NCBI GenBank assembly: GCA_945888435.1
Contig: CAMCZW010000005.1
Span: forward strand, 1-64,000
Source: a bacterium UBP8_UBA817
GTDB taxonomy: Bacteria > Margulisbacteria > Marinamargulisbacteria > SXXA01 > SICP01
Direction of reading: 5' to 3'
DNA: 64,000 bases
Each line of letters begins with the position of its first letter. Positions within the stretch are counted from its first letter, which is position 1. The notes under the pieces are model-generated. The model made no database searches. It saw only the letters and a program-made list of their open reading frames with translations, and was not told the origin of the DNA. Shown here in pieces: positions 10,710-21,376 of this stretch. Made by a program: the position numbers and the translations under genes.

Positions 10710-11092
10710 TATTTGGTTTCCTCGATCATCATGATGATTTTGGAGATGACTCCGACGACGACTAAGTAGACTCCGAAATCAAAGACCATGGGGCTCCACT
10801 CAGTATGAAACATGAAGGGGAGGTCAAAAAATAATGGGGTTATGCAGATGCCATAGGCGATTAAAAGGCCGGATATGGCCAGTATTATTGGATTAAATTT
10901 GATGAGTGCTTTTGTGTAATTTATTCCATAAACGATGACTAACATAATGAGAGAAACCGCAGAAATTGTTCCTGCAATAAATCCACCTCCGGGCTCATTG
11001 TGACCCTTTAAAAAAATCGCAATGGCGACGATATTGAGTAATATCACGATGTATTTGGTGGTGGCGGTGACAATCAATGACTTTATTTTCAT
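10709..11092 (-). CDS. mrpB: Na+/H+ antiporter subunit MrpB/MnhB
   Basis: 127-residue membrane subunit, family segment LKGHNEPGGGFIAGTISAVSL. I place the start at the ATG at 11092 (MKIKSL) because it overlaps the mrpA stop as ATGA and has AGGGGGGAG upstream; the reading frame is open 9 codons further. About four membrane helices are expected. Confidence 0.93.
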   Translation of the reverse strand: MKIKSLIVTATTKYIVILLNIVAIAIFLKGHNEPGGGFIAGTISAVSLIMLVIVYGINYTKALIKFNPIILAISGLLIAYGICITPLFFDLPFMFHTEWSPMVFDFGVYLVVVGVISKIIMMIEETK

Positions 11093-13428
11093 TGGTTGAT
11101 ACTCCCCCCTTTTTTCCAAAGTAATCCGATGACACCAATAGCGGCAATAACTAAGACTGAAATTTCTCCCATAGTATCAAAGCCTCTAAAATCAACCAGG
11201 ATGGTATTCACCGCGTTACTTCCACCGGCCAATGGAACTGTGGCCTCGATGAAATAACCAGAAATCGAATCGAGAACCTGATTGTTGGTCATGAGAAGTA
11301 TTAGGCTGGTGGCGATGACTCCAATGGTGGATGCGATTGTGATATTGGCGGTTTTCCTGAGTGTCCCGTCTACTTTTTGAGAGGTGTCTTCTTTGGGTAG
11401 TCTGATGAGTAAGAGGACCATAAGGACAACTCCAATGGCTTCAATCATGAGATTGGTAAGTGCTAAATCAGGAGCATGGTAGAGCAGGAAATAAAAACTG
11501 ATTAAGGCCCCCACTACGGATATCGCAATGAGTTTATTAATATTAGTTTTCGCAATGAGAGTCGCAATCGCCGCCCCACCGATGAGGATGGCGGTTAAGC
11601 TGCCAAGAGTATTAGTGTCATCCATTTTAAAGAGAAATGGGAGAATTAACTCTGGAAATAATGGCAAGAGAATGAGTAAGAGTAATCCCGCGATAAATCC
11701 TAAAATAATCATGAGATAGTCCGGTGAATGATCGGTTTTGACGCCGGCGGTAATTGCGGTTGATATTTTTTGGATTGTGTTTAGAAGGTGATCAAATTTA
11801 GTTTCTAATTTGGCCGTTTCTGGGAGTGTGCAGTCTACCCATTTGCGTTTGTAGAGGACCCATGAAATCCCAGCACCAACGGTGAGAATGCCGCCGCTTA
11901 ATATTAATGGATTGGTAATACCCTGCCAGATGCTTAATGAGGCTGGACTTGGGTAATGGAGGCCTGCCACACGCAGATAATCACACCAAAAGACAGCATC
12001 TTGTGGGAATAGCCCAAATATTAATGAAAATGAGGCCGCAATAATAATTGGCAGTTGAATGCCCATTGAAGGCGGGTCGATATGTTCTTCAGACAACCCT
12101 TTGAGATTACCAAAAAATAGAGTTAGAAACCTAATGCCGGCGATGACTAATCCAATTGCGGCAACCAGCATGGCCGCTAAGATGATGCCATTTTCTTTTT
12201 GCGTGGGGATGGTGAGGATGGTGTGGAGCAGAAGTTCTTTGCTGATAAATCCTGTAGTCCCTGGAAATCCAATCATGGCACCAACGGAGATGACGGCTGC
12301 GATCCCTGCAATGGGGGCAAATTTGAATAGACCTCCCATTTTTCTAAGATCCTGGGTATCGAATGTGTGGATGGCGACTCCGGCGGCCATAAAGAGTGCG
12401 CCTTTGTAAAAAATATGATTGAGGATTTGATAAAAATCATGTTCAACCCCATAGGTGGTGCCTAGGCCATAGCTCATGACTAACGCGCCTAATTGGCTGA
12501 CGGTTGAGTAGGCTAAAAGTTCTTTAATGTCATGGGTCATGACGGCGTATACTGCGCCGATGACCATGGTAATGACTCCGATGGTAATGAGGATGGGGGC
12601 CCATAAACTGTTTCCACCAAAAATTGGATAAAATCTGGCAATTAAAAAAATCCCCAGTTTGACCATCGCTGCAGAATGGAGATAGGCGCTCACTGGCGTA
12701 GGCGCTGACATTGCTTTTGGGAGCCAAAAATAAAAAGGGAATTGGGCAGATTTACCAAATGCGCCAATTAAAATCAGAACCATGATGGTCGTTAAATAGG
12801 GCTGAATTTGGGTAAGAGTTGGGGCTAAAATCAATACCTCTGATAATTCGCTAGTCCCTGTGAGTATGGATAATAAAATTAATCCGACCAGCATGCATAA
12901 GCCTGTGAATCCTGTAGTGATTAGTGTAGCAAGTGCCCCTTTTTGCGATCCTTCTTTTGATGATTTAAATCCGATGAGTAAAAAGGACGCGATGGCCGTG
13001 AGCTCCCAAAACACAATCAGTAAGCCGATATTATTGGAGAGAACGGTGCCCAGCATGGCGGTAATAAAAAAGAGTAAGTAGGCATAAAATCGACTATTTT
13101 TTGGGGATGATTTTGGGAGATAGTAGTGAGAATAGGCGCATACCAATGCCCCCATCATACAAGTGGTGATACTAAAAAAGAGCGAAATCCCATCGATTAA
13201 AAACGAAAAATGAATCCCTAATTCGGGTATCCAATTTACAAAGTTAACTTGAGGAATCCCGACTTTGTTTGCAATCGATAAGATGATGCCTAGTGATGCC
13301 AACGGCGCCATCATTGCAAGGAGGCCAGCGTATTTTTTGATTGATTTTGATGGGATGAAAAAGAAAGGAATGAGAAGGGTCGGAAGTAGTATCCCCAAGA
13401 GGAGAGCGTATTTGGAGATGATCCCCAT
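11089..13428 (-). CDS. mrpA: Na+/H+ antiporter large subunit MrpA/MnhA
   Basis: Largest subunit of the Mrp antiporter, related to NuoL, with an extended C-terminal region. Key segments are LLIVFWELTAIASFLLIGF with the membrane Glu, GKSAQFPFYFWLPKAMSAPTPVSAYLHSAAMVK, and LLAYSTVSQLG. The C-terminal third (from about 600) carries additional helices resembling NuoJ and MrpB modules, as is normal for full-length MrpA. I choose the ATG at 13428 (MGIISK, about 779 residues), which overlaps the stop of the upstream lptF/G-like gene as TAATG; the frame is open 22 codons further upstream but would overlap that gene. Confidence 0.95.
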   Translation of the reverse strand: MGIISKYALLLGILLPTLLIPFFFIPSKSIKKYAGLLAMMAPLASLGIILSIANKVGIPQVNFVNWIPELGIHFSFLIDGISLFFSITTCMMGALVCAYSHYYLPKSSPKNSRFYAYLLFFITAMLGTVLSNNIGLLIVFWELTAIASFLLIGFKSSKEGSQKGALATLITTGFTGLCMLVGLILLSILTGTSELSEVLILAPTLTQIQPYLTTIMVLILIGAFGKSAQFPFYFWLPKAMSAPTPVSAYLHSAAMVKLGIFLIARFYPIFGGNSLWAPILITIGVITMVIGAVYAVMTHDIKELLAYSTVSQLGALVMSYGLGTTYGVEHDFYQILNHIFYKGALFMAAGVAIHTFDTQDLRKMGGLFKFAPIAGIAAVISVGAMIGFPGTTGFISKELLLHTILTIPTQKENGIILAAMLVAAIGLVIAGIRFLTLFFGNLKGLSEEHIDPPSMGIQLPIIIAASFSLIFGLFPQDAVFWCDYLRVAGLHYPSPASLSIWQGITNPLILSGGILTVGAGISWVLYKRKWVDCTLPETAKLETKFDHLLNTIQKISTAITAGVKTDHSPDYLMIILGFIAGLLLLILLPLFPELILPFLFKMDDTNTLGSLTAILIGGAAIATLIAKTNINKLIAISVVGALISFYFLLYHAPDLALTNLMIEAIGVVLMVLLLIRLPKEDTSQKVDGTLRKTANITIASTIGVIATSLILLMTNNQVLDSISGYFIEATVPLAGGSNAVNTILVDFRGFDTMGEISVLVIAAIGVIGLLWKKGGSINQ

Positions 13429-14516
13429 TATTGAGAGGAGACCCTTTTTAAGAGGAGTATTGCCGCAATTGCGATGACAAAATTGGGCATCCATGCGGCG
13501 ATAATTGGAGGCACTGCATGGGAAATCCCTAATCCGACTCCAAGTAATACATAGTATAAAATGACAATGACTAAACTAATACCAAGGCCAATGGCAGAGG
13601 TACTGCGATGAGGCCTAAGTCCAATGGACGCCCCTAAAATTGCAAAGATTAAACTTGCAAATGGTACGGCGAACTTTAGATAAAATCGGACGAGATCATC
13701 GTCATATTTTTGGCCTGTTCTTTTTTTGAGCGTAATTCTAGCTTTAAGTTCTTTGGCATTCATTTCTTCGATTGCTTTGTCGCGATTGGTGATGTCGAGT
13801 GGGTTAATATTGATGTTGATGACTTCTTTTTCAAAGTCCATGACGATGGCTTTTCTGCGGTCGGTGAGGGTGAAGTTATGCATGGTTCCTTTGTAAAACT
13901 CCCAGGCCCCATCATCTCTCCATCTTCCTTCGGATGCTTTGATAGCTCGGATTAGTTCGCCCTTTTCATATTCTAGGACGGTGGCTTGCTTGAGTAAGCC
14001 CTTATCCACTTCGACGATATTAATAATTCTGGAGGGTTTTCCTTCGCTATCATATTCGGTTAAATTAATATTTTGCTTAATTGTTGGACGGTCTTGATTT
14101 TTAATAACGGTCATCAGGTTTTTTGCAGAATTGGTGGCTTGTGGGACAACCGATTCATTAAACCAAATTGTCATTAAACTTACGAAAAGTCCGACGGCGA
14201 ATACAGGGACGACTAGCCTAAAAAAGTTCACACCGGCGGCTCTGAAAGCGATAATTTCTAAATCACTATTCATCCGGCCAAATACCAATAGTGTGGCCAG
14301 CAACATTGACATTGGGAAGGTAAAAACCATAATTCCAGGTAGTTGATAGATAAATAGCTGCATGACTTGCGCCATCGGAATCGCGAATTTAGCAGCCTCA
14401 TGCATAAGTGGAATTAAGACTGTACTCCCCGCCAAAATCGCTGAAAACGTGATAATCCCAAACACAAATGGGCTTAATAATTCTTTAACAATATAGCGGT
14501 CTACAATTTTAATCAT
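13428..14516 (-). CDS. LptF/LptG-family lipopolysaccharide export permease
   Basis: 362-residue YjgP/YjgQ-family protein. It begins with a short amphipathic segment and two or three membrane helices (KELLSPFVFGIITFSAILAG, then LPGIMVFTFPMSMLLATLLV), has a periplasmic jellyroll-like domain at about 130-255, and ends in three helices. Its partner ATPase LptB is immediately upstream with an 8-nt overlap. LptB2FG extracts LPS from the inner membrane. Only one permease is seen here, so either the second is elsewhere or this works as a homodimer. It cannot be assigned to LptF or LptG from sequence alone. Confidence 0.9.
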   Translation of the reverse strand: MIKIVDRYIVKELLSPFVFGIITFSAILAGSTVLIPLMHEAAKFAIPMAQVMQLFIYQLPGIMVFTFPMSMLLATLLVFGRMNSDLEIIAFRAAGVNFFRLVVPVFAVGLFVSLMTIWFNESVVPQATNSAKNLMTVIKNQDRPTIKQNINLTEYDSEGKPSRIINIVEVDKGLLKQATVLEYEKGELIRAIKASEGRWRDDGAWEFYKGTMHNFTLTDRRKAIVMDFEKEVINININPLDITNRDKAIEEMNAKELKARITLKKRTGQKYDDDLVRFYLKFAVPFASLIFAILGASIGLRPHRSTSAIGLGISLVIVILYYVLLGVGLGISHAVPPIIAAWMPNFVIAIAAILLLKRVSSQ

Positions 14517-15234
14517 TGAGCTTAAAGTCTTCGCCTAAATAAAATTGTTTTGCTTTTGGATCGTTGGCAATATCATGGGAATTTCCAGACATGAGCAATT
14601 TGCCTTGGTGCATCAGATAGGCACGATCTGTAATGGATAGCGTTTCTCGGACATTGTGATCGGTAATGATAATCCCCAAGCCTTTGCGTTTTAATGCTCG
14701 GACAATGTCTTGGATTTCTCTGATGGCAATTGGATCAATCCCTGCGAAGGGTTCGTCGAGAAGGATGAAGGATGGGTTGGTGGCCAAGGCTCTAACGATT
14801 TCAACACGCCGTTTTTCACCACCGGAGAGTTCAACGCCTCTCGCATGGCGTAAGTGGAGCAAGCCCATTTCGCCTAGTAATTCTTCTAGCCGGCTTTGGT
14901 ATTTTGCGGGGGGAACATTTCCTAGCAATTCCCAAAGTGCGACGATATTTTGCTCTACAGTTAATTTTTTAAATATTGAGGATTCTTGAGGGAGATAGCC
15001 TAACCCTAAACGGGCACGTTTATACATTGGGAAATTGGTAATGTCCTGATCCCCAATCATGACTTTGCCTGCATCCGGTTTAACCAGACCGATAATCATA
15101 TAAAATGAAGTCGTTTTTCCTGCACCGTTTGGCCCGAGCAATCCAACAATTTCTCCAGGTTCCATGGTTAAGCTGACTTCATCAACCACTCGGCGGCCGC
15201 CATATGATTTTACTAATTTGGTTGTTTTAATCAT
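14509..15234 (-). CDS. lptB: LPS export ABC transporter ATPase LptB
   Basis: 241-residue ABC ATPase powering LPS extraction. Walker A is GPNGAGKTT (34-42), the signature is LSGGEKRR, and Walker B is FILLDEPFAGIDP followed by the His of ITDHNVRETL. YLPQESSIFKKLTVEQN is typical of LptB. It overlaps both neighbours (ymdB by 8 nt, the permease by 8 nt), so stoichiometric co-translation is likely. Confidence 0.96.
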   Translation of the reverse strand: MIKTTKLVKSYGGRRVVDEVSLTMEPGEIVGLLGPNGAGKTTSFYMIIGLVKPDAGKVMIGDQDITNFPMYKRARLGLGYLPQESSIFKKLTVEQNIVALWELLGNVPPAKYQSRLEELLGEMGLLHLRHARGVELSGGEKRRVEIVRALATNPSFILLDEPFAGIDPIAIREIQDIVRALKRKGLGIIITDHNVRETLSITDRAYLMHQGKLLMSGNSHDIANDPKAKQFYLGEDFKLND

Positions 15235-16024
15235 GATCGACTGTCCTTAATATTCGTTCTATTTTTTGAGCATGTCCAGTCAGCGGGTCCACTTCAAGGT
15301 AAATACCGTTGACCATCCAAGGGAGTGCTTTTGATGTTTCAAATCGTTGCGGCATTTGGGTTAAAAATCGACTAATAATAATATCTTTGTCGACGCCCAG
15401 TACCGAGTTCATACTTCCCGTCATCCCGATATCGGTAATGGCAGCGGTGTTGTTTTCCATAATCCATTCATCTGCGGTTTGGACATGGGTATGCGTCCCA
15501 AATACGCAGGATACTTTGCCATCCAGATAAAATGACATGGCTTTCTTTTCAGATGTGGTTTCGGCGTGAAGATCCACAATAATCGTTTTAGTTTCTTTGG
15601 ACAATACTTCAATCGCTTCAATTACGGCATGAAACGGGCAATCAGAATGCCCCATAAATACTCGGCCAATGAGGTTGATCACCCCGATTTTAGCTCCGTT
15701 TTTTTCGAATAGTCGATATCCAACGCCAGGGTTATTTTTAGGGAAATTGAGGGGTCGAATGACCCGGGTAAACTGGTCGATTTTTTTGACAAATTCTTGT
15801 TTGGAAAAGATGTGATTTCCAGAGGTCATCACATCAATCCCCATATTTACTAGTTCAGAATAGACACTAAATGTAATTCCAGATCCGCTTGCTGAGTTTT
15901 CGACATTGGCAATCACAAAGTGAGGATTGTAAGTCTCCCTAATCTCGGGGAGTTGTCTGGCCAGCACTTTACGTCCAGGCTGGCCAACAATATCTCCGAT
16001 ACAAACAAAGCGGAGATTATCCAT
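15227..16024 (-). CDS. ymdB: YmdB-family metallophosphoesterase
   Basis: 265-residue calcineurin-like phosphoesterase of the TIGR00282/YmdB family, which hydrolyses 2',3'-cyclic nucleotides in studied members. Metal-binding elements are visible: CIGDIVGQPGR at the N-terminus, ANVENSASGSG, MTSGNHIF, DLHAETTSEK and VFGTHTHVQTAD. It follows rny with a TAATG overlap, a pairing known from other bacteria and consistent with a shared role in RNA turnover. Confidence 0.95.
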   Translation of the reverse strand: MDNLRFVCIGDIVGQPGRKVLARQLPEIRETYNPHFVIANVENSASGSGITFSVYSELVNMGIDVMTSGNHIFSKQEFVKKIDQFTRVIRPLNFPKNNPGVGYRLFEKNGAKIGVINLIGRVFMGHSDCPFHAVIEAIEVLSKETKTIIVDLHAETTSEKKAMSFYLDGKVSCVFGTHTHVQTADEWIMENNTAAITDIGMTGSMNSVLGVDKDIIISRFLTQMPQRFETSKALPWMVNGIYLEVDPLTGHAQKIERILRTVDHD

Positions 16025-17562
16025 TAATGGGCAATTCCAGAGGCTCGCGTTTCTCTAATAATCGATACAATGACTTCGCCAGGGTAATCAACTTCAGCTT
16101 CAATTTTTTTCGCCATATCGAGGGCGATTTTGTGGATTCCGTCATCATCAATTTCGTCGGGCTTCACGACTACTCTGATTTCTCGTCCGGCTTGGATGGC
16201 ATAGGCCTTTTCTACCCCTTCGTATGAAAGAGCGATGGCTTCTAGTTTCTCAAGTCGTTTGATGTACATTTCGGTCGATTCACGTCTTGCGCCTGGCCTG
16301 ACAGAGGAGATCGCATCCGCCATCATAACGATGACCGCTTCGATGGTATCTGGCTCTTCGTCTTCGTGGTGGGCCATAATACAGTTGATGACTTCTGCAC
16401 TTTCGCCATACTTTTCACAGACTTCTTTTCCGAGGTCGTCATGGCTTCCGCCTTGTTCAAAGTCGATGGCTTTTCCGATGTCATGGAGAACGGTTCCACG
16501 TTTCGCTAATTGCACATTTACTTTCAACTGTACCGCCATTGCGCCTGCAATATGAGCCGCTTCTAATGAGTGAGATAGAATATTTTGACCATAGCTTGTT
16601 CGGTAATGCAATTTGCCCAATAATCGGACGATTTCAGGGTGAAATTGAAGACCTAATTCATCAGCTGCTTTTTCTCCACGTTCTCGGATAGTTTCTTCTA
16701 ATTCTCGTTTGGATTTATCCACCATCTCTTCAATACGAGCTGGGTGAATTCGGCCATCTTGAAGTAGTTTTTCCATCGTCATTCTGGCGATTTCTCTTCG
16801 GATTGGGTCGAAACAAGAAAGCACAACCGCACCGGGGGTATCATCGATCACGACATCGACACCAGTAATCGATTCGAAGGATCGGATATTACGGCCTTCT
16901 TTTCCGATAATTCGACCTTTCATTTCATCGTCTGGCAATTGAACAACCGAAGTCGTCGCTTCAACCACATGGTCAACCGCAGTGCGTTGAATCGCATCTA
17001 CAACAATTTCCTTGGCTTTTCGGTTGGCGACTTTTTTGGCTTGATCTTCGATTTCTTTAATCATTTTACCCGCACGAGTCCGGACTTCTCTTTCGATATT
17101 GGCCATCAATGTTTTGGTGGCTTCTTCTTTGGATAATCCAGCCACTTTTTCTAAGGTGCCGAGCAAGTCTTGAATAACGGTTTCTTGCTTCTTTTTAAGC
17201 TGTTTTGCGCGTTCAAATTCTTGCGTTACCTTTTCATCTCGGTCCATTAAATGGGCTTCTTTTTCTTCGAGATATTTCTCTTTTTTAACGATGCGTTTTT
17301 CGATTTCGCCAATATTGTCTCGTCTGGATTTAATCTCTGCGTCCATGTCGGTACGGGCTTTACCCACGACTCGTTGCGCTTCCTGATGAGATCTTCCCTT
17401 AATTTTTTCGGATTCGCGATGTGCTTTATCTAGAATTTGTTCTACTTCTTTTTCGGCTTTTTCAACTTGTTTGTCTGCAGCATTTTTTGCTTTTAGGACG
17501 TATGCCATTGCGACTGCAATTGATGTTACGCCGATCGCAATTGCGATAATAATCGGGCTCAT
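16024..17562 (-). CDS. rny: Ribonuclease Y
   Basis: 512-residue endoribonuclease starting mRNA decay. Order: one N-terminal membrane helix (about 1-22), a long coiled coil rich in Lys, Glu and Arg (about 30-200), a KH domain with GRIIGKEGRNIRSFE, and an HD domain with VLHDIGKAIDFEQGGSHDDLG. The start at 17562 has a strong TAGGAGG. It lies 24 nt downstream of recA and overlaps ymdB. Confidence 0.97.
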   Translation of the reverse strand: MSPIIIAIAIGVTSIAVAMAYVLKAKNAADKQVEKAEKEVEQILDKAHRESEKIKGRSHQEAQRVVGKARTDMDAEIKSRRDNIGEIEKRIVKKEKYLEEKEAHLMDRDEKVTQEFERAKQLKKKQETVIQDLLGTLEKVAGLSKEEATKTLMANIEREVRTRAGKMIKEIEDQAKKVANRKAKEIVVDAIQRTAVDHVVEATTSVVQLPDDEMKGRIIGKEGRNIRSFESITGVDVVIDDTPGAVVLSCFDPIRREIARMTMEKLLQDGRIHPARIEEMVDKSKRELEETIRERGEKAADELGLQFHPEIVRLLGKLHYRTSYGQNILSHSLEAAHIAGAMAVQLKVNVQLAKRGTVLHDIGKAIDFEQGGSHDDLGKEVCEKYGESAEVINCIMAHHEDEEPDTIEAVIVMMADAISSVRPGARRESTEMYIKRLEKLEAIALSYEGVEKAYAIQAGREIRVVVKPDEIDDDGIHKIALDMAKKIEAEVDYPGEVIVSIIRETRASGIAH

Positions 17563-17586
17563 ATTTTCCTCCTACGTTCTACTTTT

Positions 17587-18627
17587 TTATTCTAAAATTA
17601 ACTCTTCTTTCGCTTGGTTGGGCGGCGTTAGTACTGGCTTGCTATCTTTAACTAATTGTTTAATTTTCACTTCTAATTCTTGATATGCTTTTGGGTTGTC
17701 TTTCAAGAATTTTTTTGCGGCATCTCGACCTTGCCCCATTCTTTGTTCTTGGTATGAAAACCAGGCGCCACTTTTCTCGACTAAATCATAGTGAATCGCG
17801 AGATCCAGAATATCACTTTCTCTGGAAATCCCTTCTCCAAATATAATTTCTAGTTCTGTGAATCGAAATGGTGGAGCTACTTTATTTTTAACGATTTTCA
17901 CTTTGACTTTGTTTCCGACTATATCCACGCCTGATTTAACCGATTCAATTCTTCGGATATCCACTCGGATTGATGAGTAAAACTTAAGTGCACGTCCACC
18001 CGGTGTGACTTCTGGATTACCAAACATTACCCCGATTTTATCTCGAATTTGGTTAACGAAAATCACGATTGTTTTTGATTTATTTACAATGGCCGTGAGT
18101 TTTCTTAATGCTTGGGACATTAAACGCGCTTGTACGCCCATTTGAGAATCGCCCATTTCGCCTTCGATTTCAGATTTTGGAACCAATGCAGCAACGGAGT
18201 CGATGATAATTAAATCAACAGCATTTGATCTTACTAATGTTTCAGCAATTTCTAGTGCTTGTTCGCCATAGTCTGGCTGGGATAAAAACAGGCTTTCTAA
18301 ATTAACGCCTAGTTGTTGGGCATAGGCTGGATTGAGGGCATGCTCTGTGTCGATATAGGCACAAACCCCACCTTGTTTTTGGGATTCTGCAACGGCGTGT
18401 AGGGATAGAGTTGATTTCCCTGCGGACTCTGGACCAAAGATTTCGATAATCCGTCCTTTTGGATAGCCGCCTACTCCCAATGCCAAGTCTAAAGACAATG
18501 CGCCCGAAGAAATAACTTCAACTTCTTCAAGTGGAGTTTGTCCTAATCTCATAATCGCGCCCTTTCCATGGGCCTTTTCGATTTGGGATACTGCAAAATC
18601 TAATGCTTTTTTCTTATTGTCGTCCAT
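17587..18627 (-). CDS. recA: Recombinase RecA
   Basis: 346-residue recombinase for strand exchange and SOS induction. Walker A is GPESAGKST (65-73); the catalytic region has [13 protein letters not shown], and loop L2 and neighbours have [21 protein letters not shown] place the start at the ATG at 18627 (MDDNKKK), preceded by AGGAGG at ideal distance, instead of 8 codons upstream. No LexA-like operator was recognised because the gene follows cinA by only a few bases and probably shares its transcript. Confidence 0.98.
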   Translation of the reverse strand: MDDNKKKALDFAVSQIEKAHGKGAIMRLGQTPLEEVEVISSGALSLDLALGVGGYPKGRIIEIFGPESAGKSTLSLHAVAESQKQGGVCAYIDTEHALNPAYAQQLGVNLESLFLSQPDYGEQALEIAETLVRSNAVDLIIIDSVAALVPKSEIEGEMGDSQMGVQARLMSQALRKLTAIVNKSKTIVIFVNQIRDKIGVMFGNPEVTPGGRALKFYSSIRVDIRRIESVKSGVDIVGNKVKVKIVKNKVAPPFRFTELEIIFGEGISRESDILDLAIHYDLVEKSGAWFSYQEQRMGQGRDAAKKFLKDNPKAYQELEVKIKQLVKDSKPVLTPPNQAKEELILE

Positions 18628-18628
18628 T

Positions 18629-19177
18629 TTATCCTCCTGGGGATTTCGCACTTAACCACTGTTTTAATATCATAAGTGCGGCTTGTACTGCTTTGTTTCT
18701 AATGGTTGTCGCGTCGCCTTCTAATTCTAGTTGTTTAATTCGTCTTTCGCCATCATATTGAATTCCGACAATAATTACGCCCTTCCTTTTGATGCTCGAG
18801 AGATCCGGTTGATGCTGGACTCCCGTTACCGTCACGTAAATATCGCTTTTCATTCGTCGTTCGATGCATTCAAGTACCCCTTCCACAAAGGCAGAGGTGG
18901 CCGGGTGATGTTTAAGTATTGGCACCGGCATTGCCAATAATCTCATTTGGGACAGTGTCGTCGGACAGACTAGCCCTCCCAAAAATTGGTCAGTGGCTCT
19001 TGTAATCCTGGATAATCGATTACATAACGCCCCATTGGTAATGGTTTCAACCACCACTATGGTTTTTTTTGACCTCTTAATCAATCCAGACAGTTCAGTA
19101 TCAATTGACCGATCCAGATGAATGACTGCCAAATCAATAACGTCCTGAAATCCAGCAGACGTTACTGATTCTTTCAT
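18629..19177 (-). CDS. CinA C-terminal (PncC-like) domain protein
   Basis: About 182 residues matching the C-terminal domain of CinA, which in other bacteria deamidates nicotinamide mononucleotide. The conserved frame is [19 protein letters not shown], with [25 protein letters not shown] and YVTVTGV following, and [12 protein letters not shown]. It lacks the N-terminal MoCF-like domain of full CinA, and motif residues are diverged (for example ETITNG instead of the usual ES-T-GG), so activity is not certain. It sits between metK and recA, the classic cinA-recA position. The first ATG at 19177 is preferred; a TTG two codons earlier is possible. Confidence 0.75.
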   Translation of the reverse strand: MKESVTSAGFQDVIDLAVIHLDRSIDTELSGLIKRSKKTIVVVETITNGALCNRLSRITRATDQFLGGLVCPTTLSQMRLLAMPVPILKHHPATSAFVEGVLECIERRMKSDIYVTVTGVQHQPDLSSIKRKGVIIVGIQYDGERRIKQLELEGDATTIRNKAVQAALMILKQWLSAKSPGG

Positions 19178-19187
19178 TTGCAAGCGG

Positions 19188-20345
19188 TTATCTTAACCCG
19201 TTTGTCAATTGAGCGACCTTATCTGTTTTTTCCCATGGAACATCCAGGTCAGTCCGACCAAAATGTCCATAAGCGGCAACCTGACGATAAATCGGTCGCT
19301 TTAATTGTAAGCTATTAATGATACCTTCTGGTGTTAGAGTAAAATTTTCTTTAATTAGGGTCTCTAACTCTCGATCATTGGCCGCAGTTCCAAAGCTGTT
19401 GACGCGAACCGACACGGGCTCGGCAATACCAATGGCATAGGCCAACTGGATTTCAACTTCGGTTGCGAGTTTGGCTGCAACAATGTTTTTGGCAATGTAT
19501 CTGGCCATATATGCAGCTGATCGATCTACTTTACTAGGATCCTTTCCTGAAAAAGCGCCACCGCCATGACTCCCCCAACCTCCATACGTATCAACGATAA
19601 TTTTTCGTCCGGTTAACCCTGCATCTCCATTAGGCCCACCGATGACAAAAGCGCCGGTTGGATTAATCAAAATTCGGGTATTTTCGTCCAACAAATTCGC
19701 TGGAACGATGGTCTTAATGACATGCTCGATCATATCGTTATGAATTGTTTCCCATTCAACATCGGGGTTATGTTGTGTAGAAATAACGATGGTATGAGCT
19801 CGCACTGGCGTTTTGTCTTCGTCGTATTCAAGCGTGACTTGGGCTTTTGAATCTGGCCTGAGATACGTTAACTGGCCGGATTTTCGAAGTTCAGCGACTC
19901 GCTTTACTAGTTTGTGGGAGAGCACCAATGTCATCGGCATTAATTCTGGCGTTTGGTTACACGCATATCCAAACATTAACCCTTGGTCTCCTGCCCCCAT
20001 CTCTTTAAATTTACCCTCACCTTTATTGACCCCTTGTGCAATATCGGGTGATTGTTCGTTCACAGTAGTCAGCACGCCACATGTTTCAGATTCGATTCCG
20101 TAATCCGCTTTGGTATACCCCACCTCTTTGATGGTTTGTCTTACGATTTTTCGGATATCGATCGATGCTTTTGTGGTGATTTCGCCGCCCACTATGACTA
20201 GCCCTGTGGTTGCAAAACATTCTGCCGCCACCCTACTTTCTGGATCTTGCGCTAAACACGCATCCAAAATTGCATCCGAAATCTGATCGCAGAGCTTATC
20301 TGGGTGTCCTTCTGAAACTGATTCCGAGCTAAATAAAAATGCCAT
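19188..20345 (-). CDS. metK: S-adenosylmethionine synthetase MetK
   Basis: 385-residue enzyme making S-adenosylmethionine from ATP and methionine. Clear motifs are [32 protein letters not shown] and [19 protein letters not shown], the last being the P-loop-like Gly-rich signature. AAGGGAAT lies upstream of the ATG. The 62-nt gap to the upstream oxidoreductase gene is too short for a SAM riboswitch. Confidence 0.98.
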   Translation of the reverse strand: MAFLFSSESVSEGHPDKLCDQISDAILDACLAQDPESRVAAECFATTGLVIVGGEITTKASIDIRKIVRQTIKEVGYTKADYGIESETCGVLTTVNEQSPDIAQGVNKGEGKFKEMGAGDQGLMFGYACNQTPELMPMTLVLSHKLVKRVAELRKSGQLTYLRPDSKAQVTLEYDEDKTPVRAHTIVISTQHNPDVEWETIHNDMIEHVIKTIVPANLLDENTRILINPTGAFVIGGPNGDAGLTGRKIIVDTYGGWGSHGGGAFSGKDPSKVDRSAAYMARYIAKNIVAAKLATEVEIQLAYAIGIAEPVSVRVNSFGTAANDRELETLIKENFTLTPEGIINSLQLKRPIYRQVAAYGHFGRTDLDVPWEKTDKVAQLTNGLR

Positions 20346-20407
20346 TTTATTCCCTTATTTCTTTAATTCCTAACAGCGTTATCAGGAGACTTTAATTTTA
20401 ACTTACC

Positions 20408-21376
20408 TTACCTTGACAAGGCAATGGCGAGTGCGTCTCTACCGTTTTCTCCAGTAACTAAAGGTGATGAATTGGTTTGGATACAGGTGATGAAATGGCC
20501 TAATTCACTGGCCAGGGGCTCTTTTTTAGGGACTTCTATTGAAATAGGCTCTGATACGGGCAACCCAATCGTCACTTCTCCGGTTAGAGACACTGTTTTG
20601 GTGACTTTACTTTTAAATAAGGTAACGGTTTGAGCAATATAATCCATTTGGATATACCCTTCATTTCCTGTGACGGTTAGAGTTCTGATTCGATTGGGTG
20701 TAATCCAGTTGACTTGGACATAGGCGCTTACGATTGAATATCTAAGTAAAATATCCGCGTAATCATCACGGTCATCGGCTACGGCCCTTCCTGAATTGAT
20801 TAGGATTTGAGTGGGGCTACTTTCTCCAATTAAGGTGTGGATAATATCGATGTCATGGACGGCTAAATCGATTAAAACATTGGCATCTTTAATTTGCCCG
20901 GGGAATCCGCCAAGTCTGCGAGTGCTGATGGAGACGACGCGACCGACTTCTCCGGCTTTAATCAATTGATCTACCACTTGAACGCTCGGATTAAATCGCT
21001 CGATATGGCCGACCATTAATTTCACATTATGCTGCTTGGCCAATCTAATTAAGTCATCGGCTCTTTCGATGGTATCTGCGATGGGTTTTTCGACTAAGAC
21101 GTTCACGCCTTTTTCGATGGCATATTTGGCCATTTCATAGTGCAGCCTTGTGGAGGCTACGATGGATAATGCGTCCAGGTTTTGCTCGTCGATGAGAAGT
21201 TTATAATCCGAATAGCCTTTGACTGCGTACGTCTCTTCAAACTGGGCCCTGAGTGTTGGGTTGCTATCGCATACCGCAACTAGGTTTACATCTGGATTTT
21301 CGCTGTAGACTCGAACATGGTGGCGTCCCATGTTTCCGAGGCCGATGACGGCTATGTTTAATTTTTTCATTTCCAT
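20408..21376 (-). CDS. Gfo/Idh/MocA-family NAD(P)-dependent oxidoreductase
   Basis: 322-residue sugar-type dehydrogenase. The N-terminal Rossmann motif is AVIGLGNMGRHH; VEKPIADT holds the conserved EKP of the family, and the substrate domain has VDLAVHDIDI-like residues (LIDLAVHDIDIIHTL). The layout resembles UDP-N-acetylglucosamine 3-dehydrogenases, but the substrate cannot be fixed from sequence. It heads the metK-recA gene run. A TTGACA lies about 25 bp upstream, and a decayed copy of its start and upstream region is at 21960-22075. Starts at 21376 or 21370 are both possible. Confidence 0.9.
   Translation of the reverse strand: MEMKKLNIAVIGLGNMGRHHVRVYSENPDVNLVAVCDSNPTLRAQFEETYAVKGYSDYKLLIDEQNLDALSIVASTRLHYEMAKYAIEKGVNVLVEKPIADTIERADDLIRLAKQHNVKLMVGHIERFNPSVQVVDQLIKAGEVGRVVSISTRRLGGFPGQIKDANVLIDLAVHDIDIIHTLIGESSPTQILINSGRAVADDRDDYADILLRYSIVSAYVQVNWITPNRIRTLTVTGNEGYIQMDYIAQTVTLFKSKVTKTVSLTGEVTIGLPVSEPISIEVPKKEPLASELGHFITCIQTNSSPLVTGENGRDALAIALSR

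Noticed and set aside
12059-12409. Met-rich plus-strand frame opposite mrpA
   Set aside because: Antisense shadow of a membrane-protein gene, no start signal.
20346-20407. SAM riboswitch before metK
   Set aside because: A 62-nt gap without the expected helices or conserved core.
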